From assembly GCA_023451825.1 (NCBI GenBank), contig JAEXYA010000060.1:161264-225263 (forward strand): a stretch of DNA of 64,000 bases, in the 5' to 3' direction. How positions within the stretch are numbered: position 1 is the stretch's first letter; the number at the start of each line of letters is the position of its first letter. Origin of the DNA: Pseudomonadota bacterium (lineage in GTDB: Bacteria > Pseudomonadota > Alphaproteobacteria > Rhizobiales > Xanthobacteraceae). A program made the position numbers and the translations under genes. Shown here piece by piece: positions 27,215 through 36,846 of this stretch. Under the pieces are notes generated by a model. The model searched no databases. It had not been told where the DNA came from and saw only the letters and a program-made list of their open reading frames with translations.

Positions 27215-27953
27215 TCACACCCGCTCGCAGACGCAAATCTGATGGAAACTTTGTGTATCGAATGGCCTTCGGTCGAAACCGCCATAGCATGCGGTGAGGT
27301 GGAGCCCGCCGCTTGCCAGGAGCGCTGGCCATTCCTCCGGATAGATCTGCCGAAGCTGGAGCGATGACGTAAGGAAGTCGGCGTCCGTCGGTGTCGACCA
27401 GTACCAGGTGACGTGGCTGAGATGGGTCGCTGGATCGAAGGACGACGATTCCTCCCAGATGACCTCGCCGAGCTTGCCATGAGCGAACCTGCCGTTGACA
27501 AACCTCTGGCCCGGCTTCCGCTCCAGGAAATGCGGGCTTGGCACGAAAGCATCGAAAGCCAGCGCTCCTCCGGGGGTCGATTGCGCCGAAGCAGCAGCGA
27601 AAGTCATTGTCCTGCTGCAAATGGAGGATCGAGTTGGCGGCGATGACAATCAGCCCGAAACGGCGCCCTCCGAAATCGAAATCCCGCATATCGAGATTCA
27701 CGAATTCAATATCGATTTCAAGTTCGGTCGCCCGCTCATTGGCACGTGCCAGCATATTGGCTGAGAGGTCGGCGCCGACGACGTCGAATCCCGCCTGTGC
27801 CAGCGGGATCGAGAATCGCCCGGTGCCGCACGCCAGATCGAGAACCGGACCGCCGCGCCGGCGCGCTTCGTCCCGGTAGAAGCCGATCGCGATAGGATCG
27901 GCCCAAGCCGCCAGATCATAAAGTTCCGGATAGTCGTAAGGTGAAGTGGTCAA
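27215..27953 (-). pseudogene. Frameshifted SAM-dependent methyltransferase
   Basis: The N-terminal half (MTTSPYDYPELYDL, then the SAM motif PVLDLACGTGRFSIPLA and ANSILHLQQDNDF) is in one frame. The C-terminal half (PGGALAFDAF to FHQICVCERV, stop at 27215) is in another. The switch is at a run of five G on the plus strand (27572-27576, five C in the gene); removing one C restores frame. Typical relatives have 8 or so residues between the F and PGG motifs, here only 3, so a small deletion is an alternative. It could be a real pseudogene or a sequencing error. Confidence 0.85.
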
Positions 27954-28107
27954 GCCTGCCTCCCGAGCCGGTCATCTAAATCCCGATCTCATAGTCTGGT
28001 TGGACCTATCGTCAGACCGCAAGCTCATTCCGCAACTTCATCTTGCATCGCAGCAAGACTTGCGACCAAATGGAGCGCCAGCCACTTTCTGGAGCGTTCC
28101 ATTGTCC

Positions 28108-30894
28108 ATGACCATGCCATCTGATCAAGACACCGCGCCGCTGGGCAATGGATCGCGCGCCGATTCCGCTGCAGATGCCCAGCTGCGCGAGGATATCCGG
28201 CTGCTTGGCCGCATTCTCGGCGACACGGTGCGTGACCAGGAAGGCGCTGCAGTCTTCGATCTCGTCGAAAACATCCGTCAGAGCTCCGTCCGTTTCCACC
28301 GCGACGAGGACAAGGACGCGCGGCGTGAACTCGAAGTCATCCTGGATGGCATGTCCACCGCCGAGACCGTCCGCATCGTCCGTGCTTTCAGCTACTTCTC
28401 TCACCTCGCCAATATCGCCGAGGATCAGAACAATATCCGCCGTATGCGCGCCCAGCGCGCCGATGCGGCATCGGCCAATGGGACGCTGGCGCATGCGGTC
28501 GCCCGCGCGCAGGACGCCGGTGTCGATGCCAAGATGCTTGGCAAGTTTTTCAGCACGGCGCTGGTGTCGCCGGTGTTGACGGCACATCCGACAGAAGTCC
28601 GCCGCAAGAGCACCATCGATCGCGAAATGGAGATCGCAGCACTGCTCGATCGCCGCGAGCGGATGCAGCTCACGCCTGAGGAAACCGAGGTGCTCGACGA
28701 GACGCTGCGTCGCGCGGTGGTAACGCTGTGGCAGACCAATTTGCTCCGCCGCAGCAAGCTGACCGTGCTCGACGAGGTCACCAATGGCCTCGCATTCTAC
28801 GACTACACCTTCCTGCGCGAGGTGCCACGGCTGCACTGCCGGCTGGAGGACATGCTGAGCGAGCAGGGCGGCCCGGAGGCGCTGCCGGCATTCCTGCGCA
28901 TGGGCAGCTGGATCGGCGGCGACCGCGACGGCAATCCGTTCGTCACCGCGGATGTCATGCAGGGCACCGTCATGCTGCAGGCGCGGCGCGCTTTCAGCTT
29001 CTATCTCGACGAGCTTCATGCGCTGGGTGCCGAGCTGTCGATGGCTGCGCATCTCTCGGAAGTCTCCGACGAACTGCGCGCACTGGCAGAGCGGTCGCCG
29101 GATCCATCGCCGCATCGCGCCGGCGAGCCCTATCGTCTGGCGATCTCCGGCATCTATGCGCGGATGGCGGCGACGGCCCATGCACTCAAGCTGCCGAACC
29201 GCCGCGCCGCGGTGGGCGATGCACCGCCTTATGCTGCGGCCGCCGATTTCAAGGCCGATCTCGACGTGCTCGACCGCTCCCTGCATGCGGACAATTCCCG
29301 CGTCATCGCGCGCGGCCGGCTGCGCACGCTGCGCCGCGCGGTGGACTGTTTCGGCTTCCATCTTGCCAGCCTCGACATCCGCCAGAATTCGGCGGTGCAT
29401 GAACGCACGATCGCCGAGCTGATCGATGCCGCGATGCCCGGAAAATCCTATCTGTCGCTGGATGAGGATGCCCGCATCGCGCTTTTGGCGGCGGAGTTGA
29501 AAAATGCGCGGCCGCTGTCGTCGCTCTTCGTCAAATATAGCGAGGAGACCTTGGGCGAGCTCGCGCTGTTCCGCATGGCGGCGGAGGTGCACGCGAAATT
29601 CGGCGCGGCTGCCATTCCTCAATGCATCATCTCCATGTGCAAGGGCGTCTCCGATATGCTGGAGGTCGCGGTGCTCTTGAAGGAAGTCGGCCTGGTCGAT
29701 TCCTCTGGGCGCAGTGGCATCAATATCGTGCCGCTGTTCGAGACCATCGAGGACCTGCAGGCTTCCGCCAAGATCATGGATCGTCTGTTCGCGCTGCATG
29801 ATTATCGCAAGCTCGTCGATAGCCGCGGCGGCGTGCAGGAGGTCATGCTCGGCTATTCCGACAGCAACAAGGATGGCGGCTTCGTCACGTCGGGCTGGGA
29901 ACTGTACAAGGCCGAGATCAAGCTGGTGGACGTCTTCGAACGCCATCACATCCGCCTGCGGCTGTTTCACGGCCGCGGCGGCTCCGTGGGCCGCGGCGGC
30001 GGGCCGAGCCATGATGCGATCCTCGCGCAGCCCGGCGGCGCGGTGGATGGCCAGATCCGCATCACCGAACAGGGCGAGATCATCTTCAGCAAATATTCCA
30101 ATGCCGAAGTCGGCCGCAACAATCTTGAGATCCTTGCCTCCGCGACGCTGGAAGCGAGTCTGCTGGCGCCGAAGCAAAGCGCGCCGCGCGGCGAATATCT
30201 GGAGGCCATGGAGGAAATCTCCGCGCTGGCCTTCAAGGCTTATCGCGGCCTTGTCTACGAGACCGACGGTTTTGTCGATTACTTCTGGGGATCGACGGTC
30301 ATCAACGAGATCTCGACGCTGAATATCGGCAGCCGTCCGGCCTCGCGCAAGAAGACGCGCGCCATCGAGGATCTGCGCGCAATCCCGTGGGTGTTTTCGT
30401 GGGCGCAGTGCCGCTTGATGCTGCCGGGCTGGTACGGTTTCGGCAGCGCCATCGAAGCATGGCTCGGCAAGCATCCGGACAGGGGCATGGCGTTCTTGCA
30501 GGAAATGCACCGCGAATGGCCGTTCTTCCGCACCCTGCTGTCGAATATGGACATGGTACTGGCGAAGAGCTCCATCGCGATCGCATCGCGCTATGCCGAG
30601 TTGGTCGCGGATCAGGCTTTACGTGAAAAGATCTTTGGCCGCATCCGCGCGGAGTGGCATCTCTCCATCGAGTCGCTGCTCGACATCATGGAGCAAGACG
30701 GTTTGCTGCAGGGCAATCCGCTGCTGGAACGCTCGATCCGCAACCGTTTCCCGTATCTCGATCCGCTCAACCATGTGCAGGTGGAACTGCTGCAGAAGCA
30801 TCGCGCGGAAGGCGAGGGCGGCGACGAGCAGGTGCTGCGCGGGATCCAGCTGACGATCAACGGGATTTCGGCGGGACTGCGCAATAGCGGTTAG
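28108..30894 (+). CDS. ppc: Phosphoenolpyruvate carboxylase
   Basis: The protein has 928 residues from the ATG at 28108; another ATG two codons later also fits. Bacterial PEPC is 880-940 residues. Catalytic signatures are complete: VLTAHPTEV (His near residue 160), GYSDSNKDGG (Lys, near 581) and FHGRGGSVGRGGG (near 620). The C-terminus is LTINGISAGLRNSG, where most enzymes end RNTG. It converts PEP and bicarbonate to oxaloacetate, an anaplerotic step. It is a single gene, divergent from the broken methyltransferase. Confidence 0.98.
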   Translation: MTMPSDQDTAPLGNGSRADSAADAQLREDIRLLGRILGDTVRDQEGAAVFDLVENIRQSSVRFHRDEDKDARRELEVILDGMSTAETVRIVRAFSYFSHLANIAEDQNNIRRMRAQRADAASANGTLAHAVARAQDAGVDAKMLGKFFSTALVSPVLTAHPTEVRRKSTIDREMEIAALLDRRERMQLTPEETEVLDETLRRAVVTLWQTNLLRRSKLTVLDEVTNGLAFYDYTFLREVPRLHCRLEDMLSEQGGPEALPAFLRMGSWIGGDRDGNPFVTADVMQGTVMLQARRAFSFYLDELHALGAELSMAAHLSEVSDELRALAERSPDPSPHRAGEPYRLAISGIYARMAATAHALKLPNRRAAVGDAPPYAAAADFKADLDVLDRSLHADNSRVIARGRLRTLRRAVDCFGFHLASLDIRQNSAVHERTIAELIDAAMPGKSYLSLDEDARIALLAAELKNARPLSSLFVKYSEETLGELALFRMAAEVHAKFGAAAIPQCIISMCKGVSDMLEVAVLLKEVGLVDSSGRSGINIVPLFETIEDLQASAKIMDRLFALHDYRKLVDSRGGVQEVMLGYSDSNKDGGFVTSGWELYKAEIKLVDVFERHHIRLRLFHGRGGSVGRGGGPSHDAILAQPGGAVDGQIRITEQGEIIFSKYSNAEVGRNNLEILASATLEASLLAPKQSAPRGEYLEAMEEISALAFKAYRGLVYETDGFVDYFWGSTVINEISTLNIGSRPASRKKTRAIEDLRAIPWVFSWAQCRLMLPGWYGFGSAIEAWLGKHPDRGMAFLQEMHREWPFFRTLLSNMDMVLAKSSIAIASRYAELVADQALREKIFGRIRAEWHLSIESLLDIMEQDGLLQGNPLLERSIRNRFPYLDPLNHVQVELLQKHRAEGEGGDEQVLRGIQLTINGISAGLRNSG

Positions 30895-30900
30895 CGCTTT

Positions 30901-31073
30901 CCCTCCCTCAAGCGGCGCAGCCGCGCAGTGGGGAGGGTGGATCGAACGCGCAGCGTTCGAGACGGGTGGGGCGCTCCACGCTCCGGCGTCACGTGGGGCA
31001 CCCCACCCGTCACGCCTCCTCGCTTCGCTCGTCGTCGCGCCACCCTCCCCAGTCGCTTCGCTCCGGGGAGGGA
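30901..31073. repeat. Palindromic repeat, family 3 (CCCTCCC type), copy 1
   Basis: About 173 bases, outer arms CCCTCCC and GGGAGGG, with GGGGAGGGTGG pairing to CCACCCTCCCC and GGGTGGGG to CCCCACCC. It lies between convergent ppc and the SMP-30 gene and may help end both transcripts. A second copy is at 46262. Confidence 0.85.
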
Positions 31074-31083
31074 GAAGAACACG

Positions 31084-32190
31084 TCAACAGAAATGCGCGC
31101 CCTGCGTTTCCACATAGACCGCGTAAAGCGACTGGCTCGCGGTCATGAACAGCCGGTTGCGCTTCTTGCCGCCGAAGCAGAGATTGGCGCAGATCTCCGG
31201 CAGCCTTATCTGCCCGATGCGGACGCCATCCGGCGCGAAGATGTGCACGCCGTCATAGCCGTCGCCGACCCAGCCAGCACCGACCCAGATATTCCCTTCG
31301 GTATCGACACGCACGCCGTCGGCAAAGCCTGACTTGCCATCCAGCGTCATGTCGATCAGCGGCTTTGCATTCGACAATTTGCCGCCGTCCACGTCATAGG
31401 CCCACACCACATTCTTCGCCTGCGGATAATGGGTCGAACCGCTGTCGCAGACATAGAGTTTTTTATAGTCGTGGCTGAACGCAAGGCCGTTGGGCTTGAA
31501 CGCGTCGTCGGCCACCTTGTTGACCTGACCATTCGTGGGGTCGATGCGATACACGGCTTCCTTCTGGCTCGATTGCGTCACCCCCGGCGCTGCGCGCTGG
31601 CCCTCATAGAGGTTGATGCCGCCATAGCCGGGGTCGGTGAACCAGATCGCCTTGTCGATCGGATTCACAACCATGTCGTTCGGACCGTTCAACGGCTTGC
31701 CATTGGCCTGATCGGCGAGCGTCGTGACACTGCCATTGTGCTCGAACCGCACGAGGCGCGTGCGCTGCGCGGAGAGCTGTCGTCCTTCGGTGTCGAACGA
31801 ATTGCCGTTGCTCTCTTCCGACGGATAGCGGAAGCGCTCGGAGATGTGGCCGTCCTCGTCGAGATAGCGGAGCTGGCGATTGGCCGGAATGTCGCTCCAG
31901 ACAAGATATTGCCCCATCGCGTTCCACGCCGGGCCTTCCGCCCACAGGCAGCCGGTATAAAGGCGCTTGATCGAGGTGTTGCCGACCCTCGCCGTAAAGC
32001 GTTTGGGGTCGATGGCGACGATGTCGGGGTCAGGATAGCGTTGCGGTTGAACGTTGCGGCCGTAATCGCGTGCAAAGGCTTTCGGCGCCACCAGGGTAGA
32101 GGCGGCGAGGGCGCCAGCGGTTTGCAGCATGCGCCGCCGGTTCAGCGACGTGAGGTTGGATTGGGGATCGGTGGCAAATTCGTTTTGCAT
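31084..32190 (-). CDS. Tat-exported SMP-30/gluconolactonase-like protein
   Basis: The protein has 368 residues from the ATG at 32190, six bases after GGGAGG (an ATG two codons earlier is too close). A twin-arginine signal, LNRRRMLQTAGALAAS, is followed by an Ala-rich cleavage area. The body is a six-bladed propeller of the SMP-30 type: LWAEGPAWNAMGQYLVWSD, then NGPNDMVVNPIDKAIWFTDPGYG, then FKPNGLAFSHDYKKLYVCDS and GNIWVGAGWVGDGYDG. These hold the metal ligands (Glu, Asn, Asn, Asp). Expected periplasmic lactonase; substrate unknown. Confidence 0.92.
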   Translation of the reverse strand: MQNEFATDPQSNLTSLNRRRMLQTAGALAASTLVAPKAFARDYGRNVQPQRYPDPDIVAIDPKRFTARVGNTSIKRLYTGCLWAEGPAWNAMGQYLVWSDIPANRQLRYLDEDGHISERFRYPSEESNGNSFDTEGRQLSAQRTRLVRFEHNGSVTTLADQANGKPLNGPNDMVVNPIDKAIWFTDPGYGGINLYEGQRAAPGVTQSSQKEAVYRIDPTNGQVNKVADDAFKPNGLAFSHDYKKLYVCDSGSTHYPQAKNVVWAYDVDGGKLSNAKPLIDMTLDGKSGFADGVRVDTEGNIWVGAGWVGDGYDGVHIFAPDGVRIGQIRLPEICANLCFGGKKRNRLFMTASQSLYAVYVETQGAHFC

Positions 32191-32300
32191 CGTCATCCTC
32201 CCGTTGATCCGGCTTCCATGCCGGTTGGATCGAGAGGCTAGCGCGTCGCGCCGCTGATACCAGCGATTTCGATGCTGCCGCGCGGTGGCGGCGATGCACA

Positions 32301-32342
32301 AAAGAAAAAAGCCCGGATAACGCAGCGCGTCATCCGGGCTTC
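32301..32342 (-). terminator. Rho-independent terminator of the MFS gene
   Basis: On the minus strand AAGCCCGGAT pairs with ATCCGGGCTT around GACGCGCTGCGTT, followed by a T-rich run (TTTTTTCTTTT). It lies 23 bases after the MFS stop. Confidence 0.9.
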
Positions 32343-32365
32343 GCAATCATATCAATCTGCGTGGA

Positions 32366-33673
32366 TCACACTTCGTGCTTGGCCGAGGCGAAGATCGCGA
32401 TCAGCGTGATCACCGCTGCGGCCAGCACATAGTAGCCGATGTAAGCGAGGCCATAATTCGCCTGCAGATAGGTGGCGATATAGGGCGCCAGCGACGCGCC
32501 GAAGATGCTCGCCATATTGAACGTCATCGACGAGCCGGTGTAGCGCACCGCGGTCGGAAACGGCGACGCAAGCGCCGCACCGATCAGGCCGTAATTGATG
32601 CCGAAGATGGCGAGACCGATTAGCGCGAACGCGTAGATGCCCGCGATGCCACCGCCGAGCAGCGGGGCCACGAAGAACGAGAACACGATCACCATCAGGC
32701 AGTTCGCGATCAGCAGGTTGCGGCGACCAAGCTTGTCGCCGAGCAGGCCTGCGAGAATGTTGGTGGTGCCGAAAGCGATGGCGCCGGCGATCTGCACCTT
32801 CAGCGCATCGAGCAGCGACATCTTCGCCACGCCGACATTGTAGGACAGCAGATAAGCGGTGCAGACATAGAAGAACACGAAGGTCATCAGGCCGACCAGC
32901 GTGCCCAGCAAGAGGCTGCGCTTGTGGTTCTTCAAAAGCTCGATGCCGGGGACGGCAACGCGCTCGGCCTTGTCGATGGCTTTCTGGAATTCCGGCGTCT
33001 CGGTGATCGACAGACGCACCCACAGGCCGATCACGATCAGGATGATCGAGGCGAGGAAAGGAATGCGCCAGGCCCAGCTGAGGAACGCTTCCGGCGACAC
33101 GAAATGCAGCAGCAGCCAGAACGTGCCTGACGCGAGGAACAGGCCGAGCGGTGCGCCGAGTTGCGGGAACATGGCGTACCAGTTGCGCTTGCCGGGAGGC
33201 GCATTCTCGGTGGCGAGCAGCACGGCACCGCCCCATTCGCCGCCGAGGCCGAGGCCCTGGCCGAAGCGGCACAGCACCAGCAGCGCCGGCGCCGCGATGC
33301 CGATCTGTGCATGGGTCGGCAGCAGGCCGATCACCACGGTGGAGATCCCCATGGTGAGCAATGCTGCGACCAGCGTGGTCTTGCGGCCGACGCGGTCACC
33401 GAAATGGCCGAACAGGATGGCGCCGAACGGGCGCGCGAAAAAGGCGATGGAGAACACCGCGAAGGATGCGAGCAGCGCCGCGGTGTCATTGCCGGCCGGG
33501 AAGAACAGTTTGGGGAACACCAGCACCGCAGCGGTGGCGTAGACGTAGAAGTCGAAGAACTCGATGGTGGTGCCCACCAGACTCGCGGTGAGAACGCGCG
33601 CCGGGGAGTTCAGGGTCTTGGATTGCGGCGCAGCCGCGGAGGGCGTGGCGCCCGCGTGATCAGTCATTGTCAT
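32366..33673 (-). CDS. MFS transporter of the metabolite:H+ symporter type
   Basis: The protein has 435 residues from the ATG at 33673 (an ATG two codons later is equally plausible). Twelve hydrophobic helices are visible. The signature GHFGDRVGRKTTL (A-motif) and FDFYVYATAA at helix 1 are typical of the MHS branch (ProP, ShiA, KgtP). RFGQGLGLGGEWGGA marks helix 4. A second GDKLGRRN loop follows helix 8. It probably imports an organic acid with protons. Substrate not determined. Ends in a strong terminator. Confidence 0.92.
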   Translation of the reverse strand: MTMTDHAGATPSAAAPQSKTLNSPARVLTASLVGTTIEFFDFYVYATAAVLVFPKLFFPAGNDTAALLASFAVFSIAFFARPFGAILFGHFGDRVGRKTTLVAALLTMGISTVVIGLLPTHAQIGIAAPALLVLCRFGQGLGLGGEWGGAVLLATENAPPGKRNWYAMFPQLGAPLGLFLASGTFWLLLHFVSPEAFLSWAWRIPFLASIILIVIGLWVRLSITETPEFQKAIDKAERVAVPGIELLKNHKRSLLLGTLVGLMTFVFFYVCTAYLLSYNVGVAKMSLLDALKVQIAGAIAFGTTNILAGLLGDKLGRRNLLIANCLMVIVFSFFVAPLLGGGIAGIYAFALIGLAIFGINYGLIGAALASPFPTAVRYTGSSMTFNMASIFGASLAPYIATYLQANYGLAYIGYYVLAAAVITLIAIFASAKHEV

Positions 33674-33873
33674 GTCCAGCAAATGGCCCGGCCTGCGGAT
33701 GCGCAGCATCGGCCTTGTTATTTGCCGGTCACATAACCGACTTGGGCAGGAACTGGAATTCTTTATTGCGAAATTTGGGCAATGACGGGTCAGATAAGGT
33801 CGATATGCATAGCTAATTTTGGAATATAATTACGTGCACGATTTTGGGTTGTGGATTCTCGCAACCAACTCCG
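33674..33873. promoter_or_regulatory. Low-GC leader region of the MFS gene
   Basis: The stretch is markedly AT-rich for this window (around 33760-33850, with TTTGGAATATAATTACG). It probably holds the promoter of the MFS gene. No palindrome of useful length found; no coding frame supported. Confidence 0.35.
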
Positions 33874-34005
33874 TCCCTCATGGTGAGGAGGCGCCCGTAG
33901 GCGCCGTCTCGAACCATGAGTTGCCGGAGCTCCGCTAGCATCCCTTGCGAATGGCTTCGCCATTCGCTGGGAGACGCGGCCTGTGGCCGCTCCTCAGGAT
34001 GAGGG
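33874..34005. repeat. Palindromic repeat, family 1, copy D
   Basis: About 132 bases from TCCCTCATGGTGAGGAG to CTCCTCAGGATGAGGG, longer than other copies because of an extra nested hairpin GCGAATGGC / GCCATTCGC at about 33946-33967. It follows the SDR gene stop at 34020. Confidence 0.85.
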
Positions 34006-34019
34006 CGGAGTTTGTAGGC

Positions 34020-34940
34020 TTAAACCGGATCCCAGCTGAAAATATCCGCCGAGCGATCCAGCTTGTAGAACGACGACTTCAGCGCCGGCATGCCGTGCTC
34101 GGCCAGGGTCTGCGGGGTCCAGCCTTCGTCGCGGTGGATCGAGCGGATCGGGCGCGACTGGCCCATCAGGAAGATCTCGTTCATGCGCGCGGCGAAGATC
34201 TGGCCGGAGACGTCCTTGCCGGCATCCGACAGCAGGAAGGCCACCAGCGGCGCGATCTTTTCCGGGCCCATGCGCTGCATGCGCTCGACGCGGGCCTTCT
34301 CGGCTTCGGTCTCGGTCGGGATCGAGCCGATCATGCGGCTCCAGGCGAACGGCGAGACGCAGTTCGAATTGACGCCGTAACGCTGCATGTCGAGCGCGAT
34401 CGACTTCGACAGGCCGACAATGCCGAGCTTGGCAGCGGCATAGTTGGCCTGGCCGAAATTGCCGACGAGACCCGAGGTCGAGGTGAAGTGGACGAAGGAG
34501 CCGCTGTTCTGCTCGCGATAGATGCGAGCGGCGGCATGCGAGGTGTAGAACGAGCCCATCAGATGGACCTTGATCACGGCCTCGAAGGCGTCGATGGACA
34601 TCTTGTGGAAGATGGCGTCGCGCAGAATGCCGGCATTGTTCACCACGCCGTCGAGGCGGCCATAGGTGTCCACAGCCTGCTTGATGATCTTGCTGGCCGG
34701 AACGGCTTCGGCAACGGACTCGAAGTTAGCAACGGCCTTGCCGCCGGCTTTCTTGATTTCCTCGACGACTTCTTCGGCCGGTGCGGCAGAGGTGCCGGCA
34801 CCATCGGTCGAGCCGCCGGGATCGTTGACGACGACGCTGGCGCCTTCAGCGGCGCAGAGCAGCGCAATGCCGCGGCCGATGCCGCGCCCTGCGCCAGTGA
34901 CGACGACGACTTTTCCGTCGAGCATTTTGGTTTTTGCCAT
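34020..34940 (-). CDS. SDR-family hydroxyacyl-CoA dehydrogenase-like
   Basis: The protein has 306 residues. The Rossmann motif is VVTGAGRGIGRGIAL; NNAGILRD; the catalytic set is Ser in FTSTSGLVG and Tyr-Lys in NYAAAKLG. The region DPGGSTDGAG and the C-terminus resemble the dehydrogenase half of multifunctional enzyme 2, which oxidises 3-hydroxyacyl-CoA with NAD. It follows the thiolase gene on the same strand, separated by a family-2 palindromic repeat. Likely part of the same acyl-CoA pathway. Confidence 0.9.
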   Translation of the reverse strand: MAKTKMLDGKVVVVTGAGRGIGRGIALLCAAEGASVVVNDPGGSTDGAGTSAAPAEEVVEEIKKAGGKAVANFESVAEAVPASKIIKQAVDTYGRLDGVVNNAGILRDAIFHKMSIDAFEAVIKVHLMGSFYTSHAAARIYREQNSGSFVHFTSTSGLVGNFGQANYAAAKLGIVGLSKSIALDMQRYGVNSNCVSPFAWSRMIGSIPTETEAEKARVERMQRMGPEKIAPLVAFLLSDAGKDVSGQIFAARMNEIFLMGQSRPIRSIHRDEGWTPQTLAEHGMPALKSSFYKLDRSADIFSWDPV

Positions 34941-34971
34941 GTGGTGTTCCTCTTGGGTTGAAATCTATCGC

Positions 34972-35054
34972 CGTCATTGCGAGGAGCGAAGCGACGAAGC
35001 AATCCAAAGAAAAGTGAAGAAAGACTGGATTGCTTCGCTGCGCTCGCAATGACG
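34972..35054. repeat. Palindromic repeat, family 2 (CGTCATTGCGAG), copy 1
   Basis: Outer arms CGTCATTGCGAG and CTCGCAATGACG, inner arms GAAGCAATCCA and TGGATTGCTTC. It lies between the thiolase and SDR genes, inside a likely operon. Confidence 0.9.
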
Positions 35055-35069
35055 GTTGATGGATGAGAG

Positions 35070-36209
35070 CTACTTCTCGTTCGTAAAAATCACAGTCCCC
35101 GACGCCGCGAACATGCCGCCGACGCCGTGGCAGACCGATATCTTCGCGCCCTCGACCTGCGCCGGCGCGATGCCGCGCATCTGCCGGACGCTCTCTTGCA
35201 GCGCATACATCCCGTACATCCCGGAATGCATGTAGCTGAGGCCGCCGCCATTGGTGTTCATCGGCAGCTTGCCGCCCGGTCGCGTGTTGCCGTCCGCGAT
35301 GAATTTGCCGGTTTCCTCATGCGGCATGAAGCCGAGATCGCCGAGGCCATAGAGCGGCAGATGCGCGAAGGCGTCGTAGATCATGAGGTGATCGACATCC
35401 TTGTGGGTGATGCCGGCCTCCTGAAACGCCGTCGGCCCCGCCACGCGGAAGGCGCGCGATGAATCGAACGTCTCCATCTGGCTCACCATCGGCGTTTCCA
35501 CGCTCTCGCCGGTGCCGAGAATATAGACCGGCTTGTTCGGAAAATCCTTCGCACGATCCGCCGAAGTCAGGATCAGCGCGCCGCCGCCATCGGTGACGAG
35601 GCAGCATTGCAGGATGCGGAACGGATAGGCGATCATCTTCGAATTCAGCACGTCCTCGACGGTGATCGGCGCCTTCATCATCGCGCGCGGATTCTTCGCA
35701 GCCCATTCGCGCTGGAATACGGCGACGGATGCAATCTGCTCATGTGTGATGCCATGCGTCTTCATGTAGCGCAGCACGGGAATCGGGAACATGCTCGGCG
35801 GGCCATAGACGCCATACGGCGCCTCGAACTGGCCTTGCAACGAGTCCGCCGGAATCGAGCGCGGCAATTTGCCGATCATCGACTTGCCGCTTTCCGCATG
35901 CGTGATCAGCACGGTCTTGCATAGCCCGGCCTCGATGGCGGCGGCGGCGTGGCGAACATGCAGCATGAACGAGCAACCGCCCACCGAGGTGCCATCCACC
36001 CAGGTCGGCGTGATGCCGAGATAATGCGCGAGTTGCTGCGGCGTCTCCACCGCGGTGGCGATGCCGTCGATATCCGAGAGCTTTAGCCCGGCATCCTTGA
36101 TGGCATTGAGCGCCGCATCCGCATGGAGCTGGATCTGCGACATGGTGGGGATGACGCCGAGTTCGGTGGTCTCGGCTGCGCCGACAACGGCGACTGCGTT
36201 TCTGCGCAT
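35070..36209 (-). CDS. Thiolase-family protein (SCP-x type)
   Basis: The protein has 379 residues. The N-terminal half reads AVVGAAETTELG and the nucleophile region SVGGCSFMLHVRHAAAAIE has Cys79. The C-terminal half has NGGGLSYMHSG and VCHGVGGMFAASG; the second thiolase Cys is replaced by Gly-Met, as in the SCP-x/DUF35-partnered group. It starts 4 bases after the DUF35 gene stop, so the two are translated together. Such pairs perform thiolysis or retro-aldol cleavage of CoA esters. Confidence 0.9.
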   Translation of the reverse strand: MRRNAVAVVGAAETTELGVIPTMSQIQLHADAALNAIKDAGLKLSDIDGIATAVETPQQLAHYLGITPTWVDGTSVGGCSFMLHVRHAAAAIEAGLCKTVLITHAESGKSMIGKLPRSIPADSLQGQFEAPYGVYGPPSMFPIPVLRYMKTHGITHEQIASVAVFQREWAAKNPRAMMKAPITVEDVLNSKMIAYPFRILQCCLVTDGGGALILTSADRAKDFPNKPVYILGTGESVETPMVSQMETFDSSRAFRVAGPTAFQEAGITHKDVDHLMIYDAFAHLPLYGLGDLGFMPHEETGKFIADGNTRPGGKLPMNTNGGGLSYMHSGMYGMYALQESVRQMRGIAPAQVEGAKISVCHGVGGMFAASGTVIFTNEK

Positions 36210-36213
36210 GGTC

Positions 36214-36627
36214 TTACCCCTTCGCCGGACGGAAGACGGGGAGGGTGAGCGTGTCGTCCACCTTCTGGAACGCGACTTCGAGCTTCATGTCGAGTTCGAG
36301 CGCTTCCGGGGTCTGCTCGCAATCGATGATGTTGCTCATCATCCGCGGGCCTTCATCAAGCTCGACAACCGCAATGGCATAAGGCGGCGTGAAGCCCGGT
36401 GCGGCCGGACGATGATTGATCACGTAGCCGTAGAGAAAACCTTTGCCCGATGCGGTGAACACCGAAACATTCCGCGAGGCGCATTTCGAGCAGAACGGGC
36501 GCGGCGGGAAATACACGTGGCTACAGTCGTCGCAGCGCTGCAAGCGCAATTCGCCGGCCTTGGCGCCATCCCAGTAATGCTGGGTTTCCGGTGTCGGTTT
36601 CGGGCGGGCCCGCGCGGGTTCAGCCAT
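36214..36627 (-). CDS. Zn-ribbon OB-fold protein (DUF35), thiolase partner
   Basis: The protein has 137 residues from the ATG at 36627, with GGGAGAA upstream. The rubredoxin-like zinc ribbon is CDDCSHVYFPPRPFCSKC (two CxxC pairs), followed by an OB-fold with GKGFLYGYVINHR, PYAIAVVELDEGPRM. DUF35 proteins bind the acyl-CoA and complex with SCP-x-type thiolases, which are encoded next. The operon is DUF35-thiolase-SDR. Confidence 0.92.
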   Translation of the reverse strand: MAEPARARPKPTPETQHYWDGAKAGELRLQRCDDCSHVYFPPRPFCSKCASRNVSVFTASGKGFLYGYVINHRPAAPGFTPPYAIAVVELDEGPRMMSNIIDCEQTPEALELDMKLEVAFQKVDDTLTLPVFRPAKG

Positions 36628-36740
36628 GTGTTTTCTCCCAGTGCCGGGATGGTCCCGGTTCGTTGTCGCGCAGGACATTCCACATTTGTCTGGTGGTGGT
36701 CCAGCGTTCGTGTTGCATAGCCGTATCTGCGGATCGCGGA

Positions 36741-36761
36741 CCAGATTTGACACCAATCTGG
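36741..36761. promoter_or_regulatory. Inverted repeat CCAGATT-N7-AATCTGG, candidate operator
   Basis: A perfect 7-base inverted repeat with seven-base spacer sits midway between the divergent DUF35-thiolase-SDR and AtuA transcription units (gap 36628-36846). It would fit a TetR- or LysR-type regulator of both; none is encoded nearby. Confidence 0.5.
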
Positions 36762-36846
36762 TGTGATGGTCTGACTGCGACACTGCGCTGCAACGCCGTC
36801 AGGTTTGCTGCCGCAAATACCGGGAAGCGAAACAAGCGAGGCTCCA

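Noticed and set aside
27946..28107. Extended start of ppc 54 codons upstream
   Set aside because: The extension would overlap the divergent methyltransferase start and has no PEPC-like features; conserved sequence begins after the ATG at 28108.
28012..30510. 832-residue minus-strand frame inside ppc
   Set aside because: It is a shadow of the high-GC ppc codons; composition (His, Arg, Ala, Gln) is typical of antisense frames and ppc motifs are unambiguous.
30901..31073. CRISPR or tandem repeat array
   Set aside because: The units are nested inverted repeats, not regularly spaced direct repeats with spacers.
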